A stretch of DNA of 64,000 bases from assembly GCF_905171775.1 (NCBI RefSeq), contig NC_053497.1, forward strand, positions 100,432,157 through 100,496,156, read 5' to 3'. A model generated the notes under the pieces. The model was not told the DNA's origin and searched no databases. It worked only from the letters and a program-made list of their open reading frames with translations. The position numbers and the translations under genes are program-made. Source of the DNA: Rana temporaria (taxonomy: Eukaryota > Chordata > Amphibia > Anura > Ranidae). Positions 11,412 through 21,876 of the stretch are shown in pieces (position 1 is the stretch's first letter; every line of letters starts with the position of its first letter).

Positions 11412-12617
11412 ATTGAAATTTACAACCCATGTAAGGGCCTCAAAGCAGAGTAGATTATATTCAACATAATATAAGGAAGATGGATAATGTGTTATAAAAT
11501 TTAGGGTCATAGCCTACTTTAAGCAGTTGTTCAGTCAACTTTAAAAAAAGGTAAAGTCAGCAGCTACAAAAACTGTAATAAAACAATCACCTGTCCCAGG
11601 ATTCTGCGCTGTCCTCTCTCAGCCAGTTTCTTCACCGGGCCTCGGTTCCTGGCACCGGCATACTAACTCTGGGCAGATGGCTGAGATTGCTTGCAGCTTC
11701 ACAGCTGGCTGCTTACTGCGCTTTGCTTTCTGAGTGGTCCCACAGCTTTCTGGGACCTGTGACATGACCCAGAAGGCTGCGGGGAAGGAGGGGGGTAAAC
11801 TCCCACTTGGATTGCTATGGTGATCTGCTTTAATAGGTATCCAAACTTGCAGTAGATATGCTGTATTTGGTGCATACTATACATGTAGAAGACCTGGCTG
11901 ACTGTGTGTAAGACTGGTTCAAGTATAAACATAGGTCAAGAAAAACAGGAGAGAAGAGAGAAAGTTAAACAAAAGGGAGGAGGGTTGGAGTGGCTACCTG
12001 TGAAGGTAGGAGAACCGAAGTGGGTCAGAAAAAGATTCAAAATGGGAGAATCTACTATTAGGCCTCATGCATTAGGACGGGGTTCTCTGAAATAAGTAAA
12101 CATGGCCATTCTACATTTTTATGCAAAACAAAACATTGGTTTATATACACATTAAATGTGCAGCTTTCATTAAAATAATAACTGGTAAACCTGACATGAA
12201 GCACCTTGTTTCACTTCCTGTTACAACTCTCTGTCCTTGTCCCCCAATTTTACTCCTGTGTTGTCACCCTGGCACGGACTTCAGAAGGAGACAAGTTCAA
12301 AACCCATTCCAAAGCCATAATCCATTGTTGTCATCATTAGGAATCCCTCTTGAGAAATGCCATGCAGCTATCCCTGGAATGTGCATAAATGGGCATTATT
12401 TGAAAAGAAGCTGAAGATTAGCAGCACTGATGTACTACAAAGGATGGAAGGTGCCTGGTCTGAGCTGAGTGTGAGCCGACTGTCAGCATTCACTGCACGG
12501 ATATTCCACAGTCCTTCTATCCACAAAATGCTCCTGAATTACTGTGCCACAAGCGACAGTCTCACAGCCACACATAAACCTAAAGGATTGTCTAACAAAA
12601 AATAAATAAACAGAAGA
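11412..12617. other. non-coding, nothing recognised
   Basis: About 1.2 kb with no recognisable gene. A stretch at 11590-11800 has the composition of T2-type MITE interiors (CTTTCTGGGACCTGTGACA), but I could not place ends. Confidence 0.4.
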
Positions 12618-12619
12618 TA

Positions 12620-14184
12620 CAGTTCTGTGAAAAAGTATTTGCCCCCTTTCTGTTTTTTTATTTTTTGCATATTTGTCACACTTAAAGGACTCAGATCATC
12701 AAACAAATTGTATTATTACACAAAAATAACCCAAGTAAATACAAAATGCAGTTTTTGAATGATGGTGTCATTTATTAAGGCAAAAAATCTGCCTGGCTTT
12801 TTGAGAAAAAGTAATTGTCCCCTAAAACTAATAACTGGTTGTGCCACCCTTGGCAGCAACAACTGCAATCAAGCGTCTGTGATAACTGGCAATGAGTCTT
12901 TCACATTAATTCAGCCACATTGGAGGATTTTCCAGCATGAATGGCCCGTGTAAGGTCATGATACAGCATCTCAATTGGATTTAAGTCCGGGCTTTGACTA
13001 GGCAACTCCAGTACTTTAATTTTGCTTTGTTTGAACCATTTTGAGGTGGACTTGCTGTTGTATTTCGAATCATTATCCTGCTGCATAACCCAAGTGCACT
13101 TGAGGTCCCAAACTGATGGGCAGACATTCTCTTTTAGGATTTTCTGGTAGAGCTCCATGGTTCCATCAGTTATGGCAAGTCGTCCAGGTCCTGAAGATGC
13201 AAAGCAGCCCCAGACCATCACGCTACCACCACCATGTCTGAGTGTTGGTATGATGTTCTTGTTATGAAATGCTGTATTAATATTATGCCAGATGTAACGG
13301 GACGCACACCTTCCAAAAAGTACAATTTTTGTCTCATCAGTCCACAGAATATTTGCCTAAAAGTCTTGGGGATGATCAAGATGTTTTTTGGTAAATGTGA
13401 GATGAGCCGTTGTGTTCTTTTTGGTCAGCAGTGGCTTTGACATTCGAACTCTCCATGGATGCCATTTTTGCCCAGTCTCTTTCTTATTGTTGAATCAAGA
13501 ACATGGATCTTACCTGAGGTGAGTGAGGCCTGCAGTTCTTTGGATGTTGTTCTGGGTTCTTTTATGACCTTTTGGATGAGTTGTCGTCATGCTCTTGGAG
13601 TAATTTTTGTAGGCCGGCCACTCCTGGGAAAGTTCACCACAGTTCCAAGTTATCTCCATTTGTGGATAATGGCTCTCCTCGTGGTTCACTGGAGTTCCAA
13701 AGCCGTAGAAATGGCTTTGAAACCCTTTCTAAACTGATATATGTCCATTACTTTGTTTCTAATATGTTCTTGATTTTTTTTTTATTGTGGCATGATGTGT
13801 GGCTTTTTGTGATCTGTTAGCGTGCGTCACTTTGTCAGCTTCTATTTGTGTGATTTCTTGATTCAACAGGTCTGGCAGTAATTAGGCCTGGGTGTGGCAA
13901 GTGAAATTTAACTTAGCTTTCCAAAAAATTGTGGTTAATCACAGTTCATTCATTATTCAGCATAGGAGAGGGCAATTACTTTTTTTACATAGGGCCATGC
14001 AGGTTTAAACCGCTTTTTTCCCTTAATAAATGAAATAATAATTGTAAAACTACATCTTAGATTTACTCTGGTTATCTTTGTGTAACATTAACATTTTTTG
14101 ATGATCTGAATCATTTAAGTGTGAGAAATATGCAAAAAAAAAATTTAAATCAGGAAGGGGGGAAATACTTTTTTCACACAACTG
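12620..14184 (-). mobile_element. full-length but decayed Tc1-like transposon
   Basis: The ends CAGTTCTGTGAAAAAGTATT and, on the other strand, CAGTTGTGTGAAAAAAGTAT are each flanked by TA (12618-12619, 14185-14186). The 1565-bp length is normal for Tc1 elements. The transposase lies on the minus strand and is broken. Confidence 0.85.
12901..13800 (-). pseudogene. Tc1-like transposase pseudogene
   Basis: The longest surviving stretch (13221-12901, 106 residues) covers the catalytic C-terminal half: MVWGCFASSGPGRL, then QQDNDSKYNSK with the second catalytic Asp, and PSQSPDLNPIEML with the Glu, matching the DD34E spacing typical of Tc1. Upstream coding (13221-13800) continues in several frames with stops and frameshifts, including a DNA-binding-domain region near 13500-13700. 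It is not functional. Confidence 0.8.
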
Positions 14185-14186
14185 TA

Positions 14187-14290
14187 GATAGAAAACGAAA
14201 AATTTGTCTGAACCTACCTTGAAGAAAAACATAATTAGAACAGTCTGCAACTACTGAGCAACCAGCAACTGTTGAAACAATAAACACTTT
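14187..14290. other. short unannotated spacer
   Basis: No feature was recognised between the Tc1-like element and the tandem-repeat domain. Confidence 0.4.
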
Positions 14291-14520
14291 ATTCAGGAGT
14301 AAGTCATGGTAAGTGATCAGGAGTATATCATTTACAGCACAGTTTACAGAGTACAGTGATCAGTACTGTACAGCATGTATTATACCATATTGTGTATAGA
14401 ATGTAGTGGTCAGGAGTATATCATGTACAGCACAGCTTCCAGAGTATAGTGATCACCACTATATAATATACCATATCCTGTATAAAGTGTAGTGGCCAGA
14501 AGTATACAATGCACAGTTGT
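14291..14520. repeat. tandem duplication, unit about 105-110 bp
   Basis: Two diverged copies share the sequence GGAGTATATCAT, TACAGCACAG, CAGAGTA and TATACCATAT in the same order, starting near 14315 and 14412, with a partial third copy after 14490. It marks the start of a repeat-rich block that extends to 17030. Confidence 0.6.
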
Positions 14521-14529
14521 CGCTGGTTG

Positions 14530-14850
14530 GTTAGTGAGAAGAAAAAATGGCTGACATTGGTGGTCAGTGGGGGGGAAGAGCTGTCCGATGTCTGTTGTCA
14601 GGAAAAGGGAAAAAATGTCATGGCATCAGTAATTGTTAAAAAGCCCCAGGTAAAGGGTAAGCAATAAAAAAAAAAAAATGCCTGGTGGTGAGCAAAAAGA
14701 AGTGCCCCAGTGCTGGTGTCAGTGAAGAATGCCCAGAGCTTCATATCAGTGGACAGTAGGAGGGAAAATGGGCAGCATTGTTGGTCAGTGATAGGAAGAA
14801 ATGCCTGGCGTTAGTGGCCAGTAAGGATGAGTGTTGGGACACAAGCCTGA
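14530..14850. repeat. degenerate repeat block, 'TGGTCAGTGGGAG' words
   Basis: Words such as TGGTGGTCAGTGGG, GGTCAGTGATAGGAAG and AGTGGCCAGTAAGG recur irregularly at 40-60 bp spacing. The same words appear at 15413, 16865 and 16970 and inside the hAT element at 31330-31646. It looks like a decayed minisatellite. Confidence 0.5.
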
Positions 14851-14864
14851 GCTATCCCATTGGG

Positions 14865-14990
14865 ACGTTGTCAAAGCCAACAGCCAGGCTGAGGCATTCT
14901 CATGTATGCAAGGGGTGTGTATATGCACAGCTGCGTGGTGGGAAATGATTTCACTGCCTACGATTGGCTGTTGGCTTTGACAACATCCTG
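14865..14990. repeat. inverted repeat, 'GTTGTCAAAGCCAACAGCCA' arms
   Basis: GACGTTGTCAAAGCCAACAGC near 14868 is matched by its inverse GCTGTTGGCTTTGACAAC near 14965. The arms of about 22 bp enclose about 75 bp. It is probably a short MITE; the ends were not resolved. Confidence 0.6.
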
Positions 14991-15009
14991 GCGAGATTGC
15001 TCAGGCGGG

Positions 15010-15342
15010 TTAAGCGTTACATACCTACCAACTTTCTGAGATGGTACAGAGGATCACCCTTTAGCACAATAAGTGTAGGTAAAGGACACACCCCCAGCCA
15101 CACCCCCAATTTAGTGACCTGAGAAGAATTATTATTATAATAATTGTCTAAACCCCAAAAGTGCTCTATATATACTTTAATCTGGCTTCTCAAAACAGGA
15201 ATGTATAATAAGGTGATTGTGAAGGGTAGTATTAGTGAAGTATTAGCTTTATTATAGAGGCCTACACTTCTGTCCATAAAGAGGGACAACTGAGAAAATG
15301 AGAAGGTGAGAGTGAGAAGGTCAGAGAGACAACTGAGACAGA
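15010..15342. other. non-coding, nothing recognised
   Basis: No gene. The right part (15290-15330) already shows words of the 21-bp array (GAGAAGGTGAGAG). Confidence 0.4.
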
Positions 15343-16965
15343 GGGATTGGGCTCCAAACATGGGACTGTCCCTCCAAATACGGGACACTTGGGAAGTATG
15401 GACTCATCTAGCACTAGTGGTCGGTGACAGAAAAAGACATGCTCAGGTGTTCAGGAGGGAGAGAAATGGCTGCACTGGCAGTCAGCGACAAGATCAAATA
15501 CACTGCACTAATGGTCACTAACTGAGAAGGTGAGAGGGACAACTGAGAAGGGGAGCGAGACAGAGGGATTGGGTTGCAAACATGAGACTGTCCCTCCAAA
15601 TACAGGACAGTTGGGAGGTATGGACCCATGTGGTACTGGTGGTCGGAGACAGAAAAAGAAATGCTCGGCGTTCAGAAGAAGAGAGAGAAATGGCTGCACT
15701 GGCAGTCATCGATAAGATGAAATACACTTTGTAAATTTTACGAACTGAGAAGGTGAGAGGGACAACTGAGAAGGGGAGAGGGACAACTGAGAAGGGGAGA
15801 GGGACAACTGAGAAGGCGAGAGGGACAACTGAGAAGGCGAGAGGGACAACTGAGAAGGCGAGAGGGACAACTGAGAAGGCGAGAGGGACAACTGAGAAGG
15901 CGAGAGGGACAACTGAGAAGGTGAGAGGGACAACTGAGAAGGTGAGAGGGACAACTGAGAAAGTGAGAGGGACAACTGAGAAGGTAAGAGAGACAACTGA
16001 GAAGGTGAGAGAGACAACAGAGAAAATGAGAGAGAGACGACTGAGAAGATGAGAGAGAGAACTGAGATGGTGAGAGGGAGAACTGAGGTGACAGGGACAA
16101 TTGAGAAGGTGAGAGAGACAACAGAGAAAATGAGAGAGACGACTGAGAAGGTGAGAGGGACAACTGAAAAGGCGAGAGGGACAACTGAAAAGGCGAGAGG
16201 GACAACTGAAAAGGCGAGAGGGACAACTGAAAAGGCGAGAGGGACAACTGAAAAGGCGAGAGGGACAACTGAAAAGGCGAGAGGGACAACTGAAAAGGCG
16301 AGAGGGACAACTGAAAAGGCGAGAGGGACAACTGATAGGGGAGAGGGACAACTGAGAAGGTGAGAAGGACAACTGAGAAGGTGAGAAGGACAACTGAGAA
16401 GGTGAGAGGGACAACTGAGAAGGTGAGAGGGACAACTGAGAAGGTGAGAGGGACAACTGAGAAGGCTAGAGGGACAACTGAGAAGGTGAGAGGGACAACT
16501 GAGAAGGTGAGAGGGACAACTGAGAAGGTGAGAGGGACAACTGAGAAGGTGAGAGGGACAACTGAGAAGGCTAGAGGGACAACTGAGAAGGCTAGAGGGA
16601 CAACTGAGAAGATGAGAGGGACAACTGAGAAGATGAGAGGGACAACTGAGAAGGTGAGAGGGACAACTGAGAAGGTGAGAGAGACAACTTAGAAGGTGAG
16701 AAGGACAACTGAGAAGGTGAGAGGGACAACTGATAGGGGAGAGGGACAACTGATAGGGGAGAGGGACAACTGAGAAGGTGAGAGGGACAGACGGAGTGGG
16801 TTCCAAACACGGGACCGTTCCTCCAAATACGGGACACTTGGGAAGTATGGACTCATCTAGCACTGGTGGTCGGTGACAGAAAAAGACATGCCCGGTGTTC
16901 AGATAGGAGTGAAATGGCTGCACTGGCAGTCAGAAATACAGGGCACTAATGGTCACTGAAGAGGA
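15343..16965. repeat. higher-order repeat: three ~180-bp segments around a minisatellite
   Basis: A segment beginning TTGGGCTCCAAACATGGGAC and running through ATACGGGACACTTGGGAAGT, GGTGGTCGGTGACAG, AAATGGCTGCACTGGCAGTC and AATGGTCAC occurs three times (about 15343-15520, 15568-15745 and 16797-16960). Short runs of the 21-bp minisatellite unit separate copies 1 and 2, and the long array separates copies 2 and 3. The larger unit is therefore segment plus array, and only the array has expanded. Confidence 0.75.
15738..16795. repeat. 21-bp minisatellite array, about 50 copies
   Basis: The unit is GGTGAGAGGGACAACTGAGAA and variants (GGCGAGAGG, GGGGAGAGG, GGCTAGAGG, GATGAGAGG, and AAAAGGCG in place of GAAGGCG). 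Variants are clustered: GGCG types at about 15815-15910, AAAAGGCG types at about 16165-16320, and GGTG types at 16340-16560. Such clustering is expected from local unit duplication. Because 21 is a multiple of three, open frames of up to 405 codons exist on both strands; these are by-products and not genes. Confidence 0.9.
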
Positions 16966-17320
16966 AAGTATTAGTGGCATTAGTGGTCAGTGGGAGAAAA
17001 TAATAGGTGGCACTGGTGGTCAGGCACTATGGAAACAATTACTATAGTCTGCTATTACAGAAATTCTCTTAGAAATAGAGCAGTAAAACACACTCTTCCC
17101 AGTTTATTTCACCACCTATTCCTATGCTAACATAAACCTGAGCTGCACTACTCCCCTCTCACCCCCAAGCCTCATTCCTGGGTCGGAACGTCTGCTCCAG
17201 GCACTCTCGTGCAGCCGGCCATGTTTCCGGACGGAATATTTTGAAAGTCGCACAGCGGCGGGCGGAGCGCTATCCCGGGGACTCCGCTGCGGCTGTCAAG
17301 GTGCCGAGCTCCGGTTGATC

Positions 17321-17356
17321 ATGGCGACGGCGGAGGAGGGCGGATGGACGTACTAA
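17321..17356 (+). CDS. upstream ORF overlapping the usp12 start (11 codons)
   Basis: An ATG in strong Kozak context (A at -3, G at +4) opens an 11-codon frame (MATAEEGGWTY) that stops at TAA 17354-17356, ten bases past the end of the usp12 ATG and in a different frame. The usp12 ATG itself has C at -3 (G at +4). If the transcript starts upstream of 17321, ribosomes would tend to start here and then need to reinitiate or leaky-scan to make usp12. The ATG also lies in an ATGGCGAC motif that overlaps YY1 and TISU-like consensus sequences. Whether it is translated is unknown. Confidence 0.5.
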   Translation: MATAEEGGWTY

Positions 17357-17391
17357 TGACCGTCCGCAAGATCGCCTCGATCTGTACCATG
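17344..17391 (+). CDS. usp12: usp12 exon 1, coding part (residues 1-16)
   Basis: Encodes MDVLMTVRKIASICTM, closely matching the N-terminus of vertebrate USP12 (ubiquitin carboxyl-terminal hydrolase 12), whose first exon is this short. The exon ends at a phase-0 junction followed by the donor GTGAGT (17392-17397). The start is placed at 17344 because that frame is open to the splice site and family members have Met-Asp/Glu-x-Leu-Met at this point. An alternative start is Met5 at 17356, used in the shorter forms of this family. The exon lies inside a CpG island. The next exon is 35 kb downstream. Confidence 0.88.
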
Positions 17392-17815
17392 GTGAGTGCG
17401 GCCTGGGGGTGGGGGACAGGGAGTGTGTGAGGGTATCCGGACAGAGATGGGGAGGGGGGAGAGCTGTGTACCCGGGGGAGCTCCATACCTGCACACATCA
17501 CCTCCTCCTCTACCTGCACCCGCTCTTCCTGTAGGTGGGGCCCGGTGTGAAGTGCTGGACCCCCCTGGGCTCTTCTCCTTCATTATGGAGACTCTCTCCC
17601 CTCCAGATGACACTCTCACTGCTCTCCTGGGCTGGTATTGCTTTGCAGCCATTATTTTCCTTCTCTTTAGTAGGTGAAGGCATTGTAAACCTTGTATGAG
17701 ATGTGCACTGAGTATGGAGTGTTGCCCTGTACACACAGCCTATAGTAGGTAGAGCCAATCTTCCCATTCCTGTGTCAGAAGTTCCAGTTTGTGGTATGGC
17801 ACCTGTACAGGTTAA

Positions 17816-18286
17816 AGGGACACTAAAGGTTCCCATTTAATAAATAAATAACAAACATATACTTGCCTGCACTGTGCAGCTCGTTTTGCACGTCTTCTGG
17901 GGTCCCTCGGCGGCTGTCTCGGCCCCTCCCCCGCATTAGTTAACCCACTTCATGGGAAGCTCTCTCCCAAGGCGGTTAGCTTGCGTGTGCGCTCCAGTGA
18001 TGCAGCCATAGCCACCGAATGTATCACACGGCCCCGCCCCCAGCGCACGACGTCATTGCATGTGATTGACAGCAACGCGAGCCAATGGCTGCGCTGCTAT
18101 CAATCTAGCCAATCAACGGCCAGACCCTGAGAAGAGGATGCCGGGGGACGCGCACAGCAGATTCGGGCTCAGGTAAGTAAAACGGGGGCGGGGGGGCTGG
18201 GGCGTGGTCATTGCCAGGTTTTTGTTTTTTTCACCTTACTGCATAGGATGCAGTAAGGTGAAAAAACACGAACCTTTACAACCCCT
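17816..18286. mobile_element. T2/Kolobok-like MITE, TTAA-flanked
   Basis: Flanked by TTAA at 17812-17815 and 18287-18290. The left end is AGGGACACTAAAGGTTCCC and the right end reads AGGGGTTGTAAAGGTTCG on the other strand. The GC-rich interior is shared with the copy at 8620-9075 (GCAGCTCGTTTTGCAC, then CGGCTGTCTCGGCCCCTCC). It lies 420 bp inside intron 1. Confidence 0.8.
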
Positions 18287-18290
18287 TTAA

Positions 18291-19220
18291 AGTGTTTCCC
18301 AATCCAGGACCCTGCATTCACTATATATGGTCATACGCAGAAGATGGAAATGCAATTATTTTAGTAAATATAAACTGCTAAATAACTTTTCTCATCAGCA
18401 GTATATAGCAGTCTTGTGACTTCTATCAGTGTCCGGCTGAGCACTGATTAAGTCTTGTAGGAGTTTTCATTCTCCTGACTGTCCTATGAGGCTGCATGAC
18501 CCCTGACCCTCTGTCTGCACAGTGCTGATTGGCCCTGTACCAATCCCATGCACACTCCCAAGAAGAAAAAAAAAACTACCCAGCATTACACACCAAACTG
18601 AGCATGTGCAGAGTTACTCCAAGCCTCTGTTCTATCAGGAAATGGATTGGGAACAGTGGAAGAAGGGAAGGATCAGAGAAGACCAGATATAAAAGCCTTT
18701 TTTTACACAATGCAGGGGATTAACCCCTTGGGTTCCACAGTGAGTATAACAAACATGCTTTACTGCATATACCGACTGATTTTACTGTTGTGGGTTTAGT
18801 AACACTTTAAACCCTGGTTCACATTGATACTACATTGAAATCGTGCTACTTTACTTGAGTCACCTTACATGAGGGAAAACGCCATCTTTGCAGACAAATC
18901 TGTACATGAAGACACGGCGGGCCAAGTGTGACCATAGCAGGCACTAAAGGATTTCTTCCTGGGCTAGTTATAGAGCAGGGATTACCTTATTAAAGGTCCC
19001 GGCATTGTTAGACTCTCACTTGCTGAGCTTACATTGTCATATACCACGCCGTTGGGCTTGGACGCCGCTGCTCACTATCTCAACTACAGTAATTGGTTTG
19101 ATCCTTTCTAATCGGGTTGGACTGACACTCAGATGCAACTCCACTTTCACATTTTATACTCGTGAGATTTTTCATATGAGACCACTCTAATTGAGCTAAA
19201 AAGAACTGTGACCACACTGC
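18291..19220. other. non-coding intron sequence
   Basis: No exon. From about 19000 the sequence has the look of a retroelement terminal region (see the ribozyme-like motif at 19221), but no ORF is present. Confidence 0.4.
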
Positions 19221-19268
19221 TCCCTATCTGTGACGGCTAAACACCAGAAACGCGTCGGGTACTAGGGA
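19221..19268 (+). ncRNA. degenerate hammerhead-like motif
   Basis: Order on the + strand: TCCCTA (19221-19226), CTGTGAC (19228-19234, compare core CUGANGA), a possible 2-bp helix II (GG/CC), GAAA (19247-19250), CGCGTC (19251-19256), and TAGGGA (19263-19268) exactly complementary to the first block. GAAACGCGTC is the form seen in small Penelope-associated hammerheads with almost no helix III. The first core block departs from consensus, so it is probably inactive. Confidence 0.4.
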
Positions 19269-19562
19269 ACTACCTTTTTAGGAGAGTCTTGATGGTCATT
19301 GTTTTATATGTACTGGTTTGTATTGTATATTTGTCATACACATGCACACTTTGTTTTTGATGCATGTTTTTTACATACATTTGTAGTCATGTATAAAATA
19401 TCTTTTACATACATCAGTGTTTGGCCTGTTAAAGTCCCACTCCAGGGGGAGTCATTTTTCTTGTTCATTATTTTAGGGATGTGGCCAATTTTATTGAGAT
19501 GGTGACCACCTCCTCTTTTTTCATACTTCACTTGAAGTAGCGCGGTTTCAGGTGATACTTAA

Positions 19563-20069
19563 AGCGGGGGTTCACCCTGTTAAAAAAAAAAAAAAAAAAA
19601 ATTTTTTTTATTAGACCATTACTTTCGGCATCGTAGCGCGAGCTACGGTATGCCGGTCCTAAATTTTTAATCCCCGTACTCACTGTGCTATCGATGATTG
19701 AAGAATCCGGGGAATGGGCGTTCCTATGGTGAGAGAAGGTGATTGACGGCTGGCCCTGGCACGTCACGCTTCTCCGGAAATAGCCGAAATAGGCTTGGCT
19801 ATTCACGGCGCCTGCGCATAGCCTGTGCGCAGGCGCTGTGAATAGCCGAGACCTACTCCGGCTGTCTTCGGGGAGCGTGACGTGCCAGAGCCGGCCGTCA
19901 ATCATCCTCCCTCTCCATAGGCACGCCCATTCCCCGCGGGAGTCGGATTCTTCAATCATCGATAGCACAGTGAGTACGGGGATTAAAAATTTAAGACCGG
20001 CATACCGTAGCTCGCGCTACGATGCCGAAAGTAATGGAATAATGAGGTGAAGGAGGGTGAACTACCGCT
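19563..20069. mobile_element. T2-like palindromic MITE, copy 1 (TTAA-flanked)
   Basis: TTAA at 19559-19562 and 20070-20073. The ends AGCGGGGGTTCACCCTG and, inverted, AGCGGTAGTTCACCCTCC match. The whole 507 bp folds on itself: GCATCGTAGCGCGAGCTACG near 19628 and its inverse near 20008, CGTCAATCA blocks, and a centre at CCTGCGCATAGCCTGTGCGCAGG. It is about the same length and structure as copy 2 at 24040-24543. Confidence 0.85.
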
Positions 20070-20079
20070 TTAAAAGATA

Positions 20080-20250
20080 TCTGTGCAGCTTCATGCACAG
20101 ATGTTTATTGAAGTCGCACCCGAAATCAGCAAAAGTAGTGCAGAAACAAATCAGTGCGGTGCCGCAAAGTCAGCGTTGCACCAATTGGAACAATGCCGTC
20201 AATAGGCTGCGACTTGACAAATCGCTCCAATGTGAATAAGGGCTAATGCA
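20080..20250. mobile_element. partial Harbinger-like MITE
   Basis: Similar to part of 6929-7242: AAAAGTAGTGCAGAAAC and GTGCGGTGCCGC, then CAATGTGAATAAGGGC as a decayed right end. The left terminus is missing, probably cut by the adjoining T2-like element. Confidence 0.55.
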
Positions 20251-20429
20251 TGACCTTCATCTGTAGCCTGAGAACTGAAACGTCCTGTGAAGAAACTACA
20301 TATCCCAAAATCGCCGGGTCTCCAGGCTGGTGCTCTGCAGGTGACAGCTATGCAGTAATCGGATCTGACACCGACACAAACAGGCAGAGCATTCACAGCC
20401 ACACAGGGCTCATTCTTGCAGGCAGTTAA

Positions 20430-20961
20430 AGCGGAGTTCCGGCCACAATTTCACTTTTTAAATATAAATACCCCTGTAATACACAAGCTTAATGTATTCT
20501 AGTAAAGTTAGTCTGTAAACTAAGGTCCGTTTTGTTAGGTTGTTACAGCATTTAGAGACTTTATAAAATAGAAATTGACTGGGGCCATCTTAAGTGTGGG
20601 CATCATGAAGCCAGACTGTATGACTTCCTGGATTTCAGCCTTGCAAATCTCGCACATGCTCAGTGCTGCACAAGCAGTGTCAGATCAGGTTTCAGCACCT
20701 GTGCTGTCCAAGTCACATGATTCTTTGAGACTGGGGAGTGCACAGACTCCTGGAAAGTTACACCCACTACATTCCCAGGAGTCTGTGCGGTGTAGGTTAG
20801 GAAGCATTAAGCACCTAGGTGCAGGAAGTGGGAAGATTAACTATTCTGCCTAGCAACAACACTTTGAAGGCATCTAAAAAAAAAAAAAAAAAATTCGTAA
20901 AGGATTAATGACATTTTTAAAACTACTGATGTAATGTTATATTTATGGGTGGAACTCCACT
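20430..20961. mobile_element. T2/Kolobok-like MITE, TTAA-flanked
   Basis: TTAA at 20426-20429 and 20962-20965. The ends are AGCGGAGTTCCGGCC and, inverted, AGTGGAGTTCCACCC. The interior has GTGCTGCACAAGCAG-type blocks and an A-run at 20877-20893. Confidence 0.75.
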
Positions 20962-21003
20962 TTAAGCTGCAGTTTTACCTCCCCTGACTGCTCCCCTTAA
21001 AGG

Positions 21004-21272
21004 CAGGGCTTGACAAATTTTGTTGGAATCTAGGAGCCAGGAACGTGCCCCATCCCGCCGAGCTCGCATGCAGAAGCGAATGCATACATGAGTAGCGCCC
21101 GCATATGAAAGCGGTGTTCAAACCACACATGTGAGGTATCGCCGCGATTGGTAGAGCGAGAGCAATAATTTTAGCCCTCTAGACCTAGGATACCCCAGCT
21201 GTGCCGCCCCAGGTGCCAGGTCGCTAATTCTAGTCGCAAATGCGACCTGGCGCCCGGGTTTGTCGAACCCTG
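21004..21272. mobile_element. small hAT-like element, 8-9-bp target duplication
   Basis: The ends CAGGGCTTGACAAA and TTTGTCGAACCCTG are inverted. The flanking sequence CCTTAAAGG occurs on both sides (20995-21003, 21273-21281). The interior includes GTGCCAGGTCGC and its partial inverse GCGACCTGGCGC. A second, longer member lies at about 59740-60494. Confidence 0.75.
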
Positions 21273-21876
21273 CCTTAAAGGCATGCAGCCGCTGAGGGCT
21301 TGTGTACATAAGCAAATTGTATACAAATCGTATACAATTTGCTGATATACATGCATATATTGCAACACTGACAAGGAAGAAGAATTTCTCCCATGTATAC
21401 ATATTTGCACAAGGTCCTTGTGGAACATTTTACTCAGGATCTTTCTGTCATCAAGATCCTTAGTATAAACATCAGTAAATGACTACGTCTGTCAGCAAAT
21501 GGCCTCGGGGTTAAAACAGGCGTTACTCTTTGTATAATAGGGGTGTAGTGGCTGAATAAATACATGGACATAGAGGAATCGATCAGCCATGACACTGCAA
21601 ATTGCAGCCACAAAAGTGAGCCCATCATTACAAGGTAAAGCAAACAACACGGGGAACAGAACCACACTAATACCTAGTACACAGACATGTAAAGTTTACA
21701 ATGACTTTCAAGCCGCACACCAGGAATTGGAGAAGAGTCTACTCCTGCGGTGGGGCGGCTCTTATACATGGAAGCCATGGTGTCGGTTATCCAGCTTTAC
21801 AGATTGTATAGAATACAGCCTGACCTATCTGTCAGTAATAGTGGGGGGTAGTCAAAACTAGGTACCCACCAATCCC

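Larger units (their letters stand above)
17160..17480 (+). promoter_or_regulatory. usp12: CpG-rich usp12 promoter and 5' UTR region
   Basis: CpG density jumps relative to the flanks (for example GCGGCGGGCGGAGCG at about 17250-17270), and there is no TATA box at an appropriate distance, as in housekeeping CpG-island promoters. A YY1-like motif ATGGCGAC sits at 17321 on the + strand. The transcription start cannot be fixed from sequence alone. Confidence 0.7.

Noticed and set aside
15518..16923. Long open frames (312, 405, 197 codons minus; about 100 codons plus) resembling repetitive proteins
   Set aside because: They arise from a stop-free 21-bp minisatellite with unit length divisible by three and are open on both strands; no start context, splice sites or non-repeat domain.
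17396..17677. 93-codon frame just inside intron 1
   Set aside because: It begins within the intron after a canonical donor; GC-rich promoter-flanking sequence often gives chance frames.
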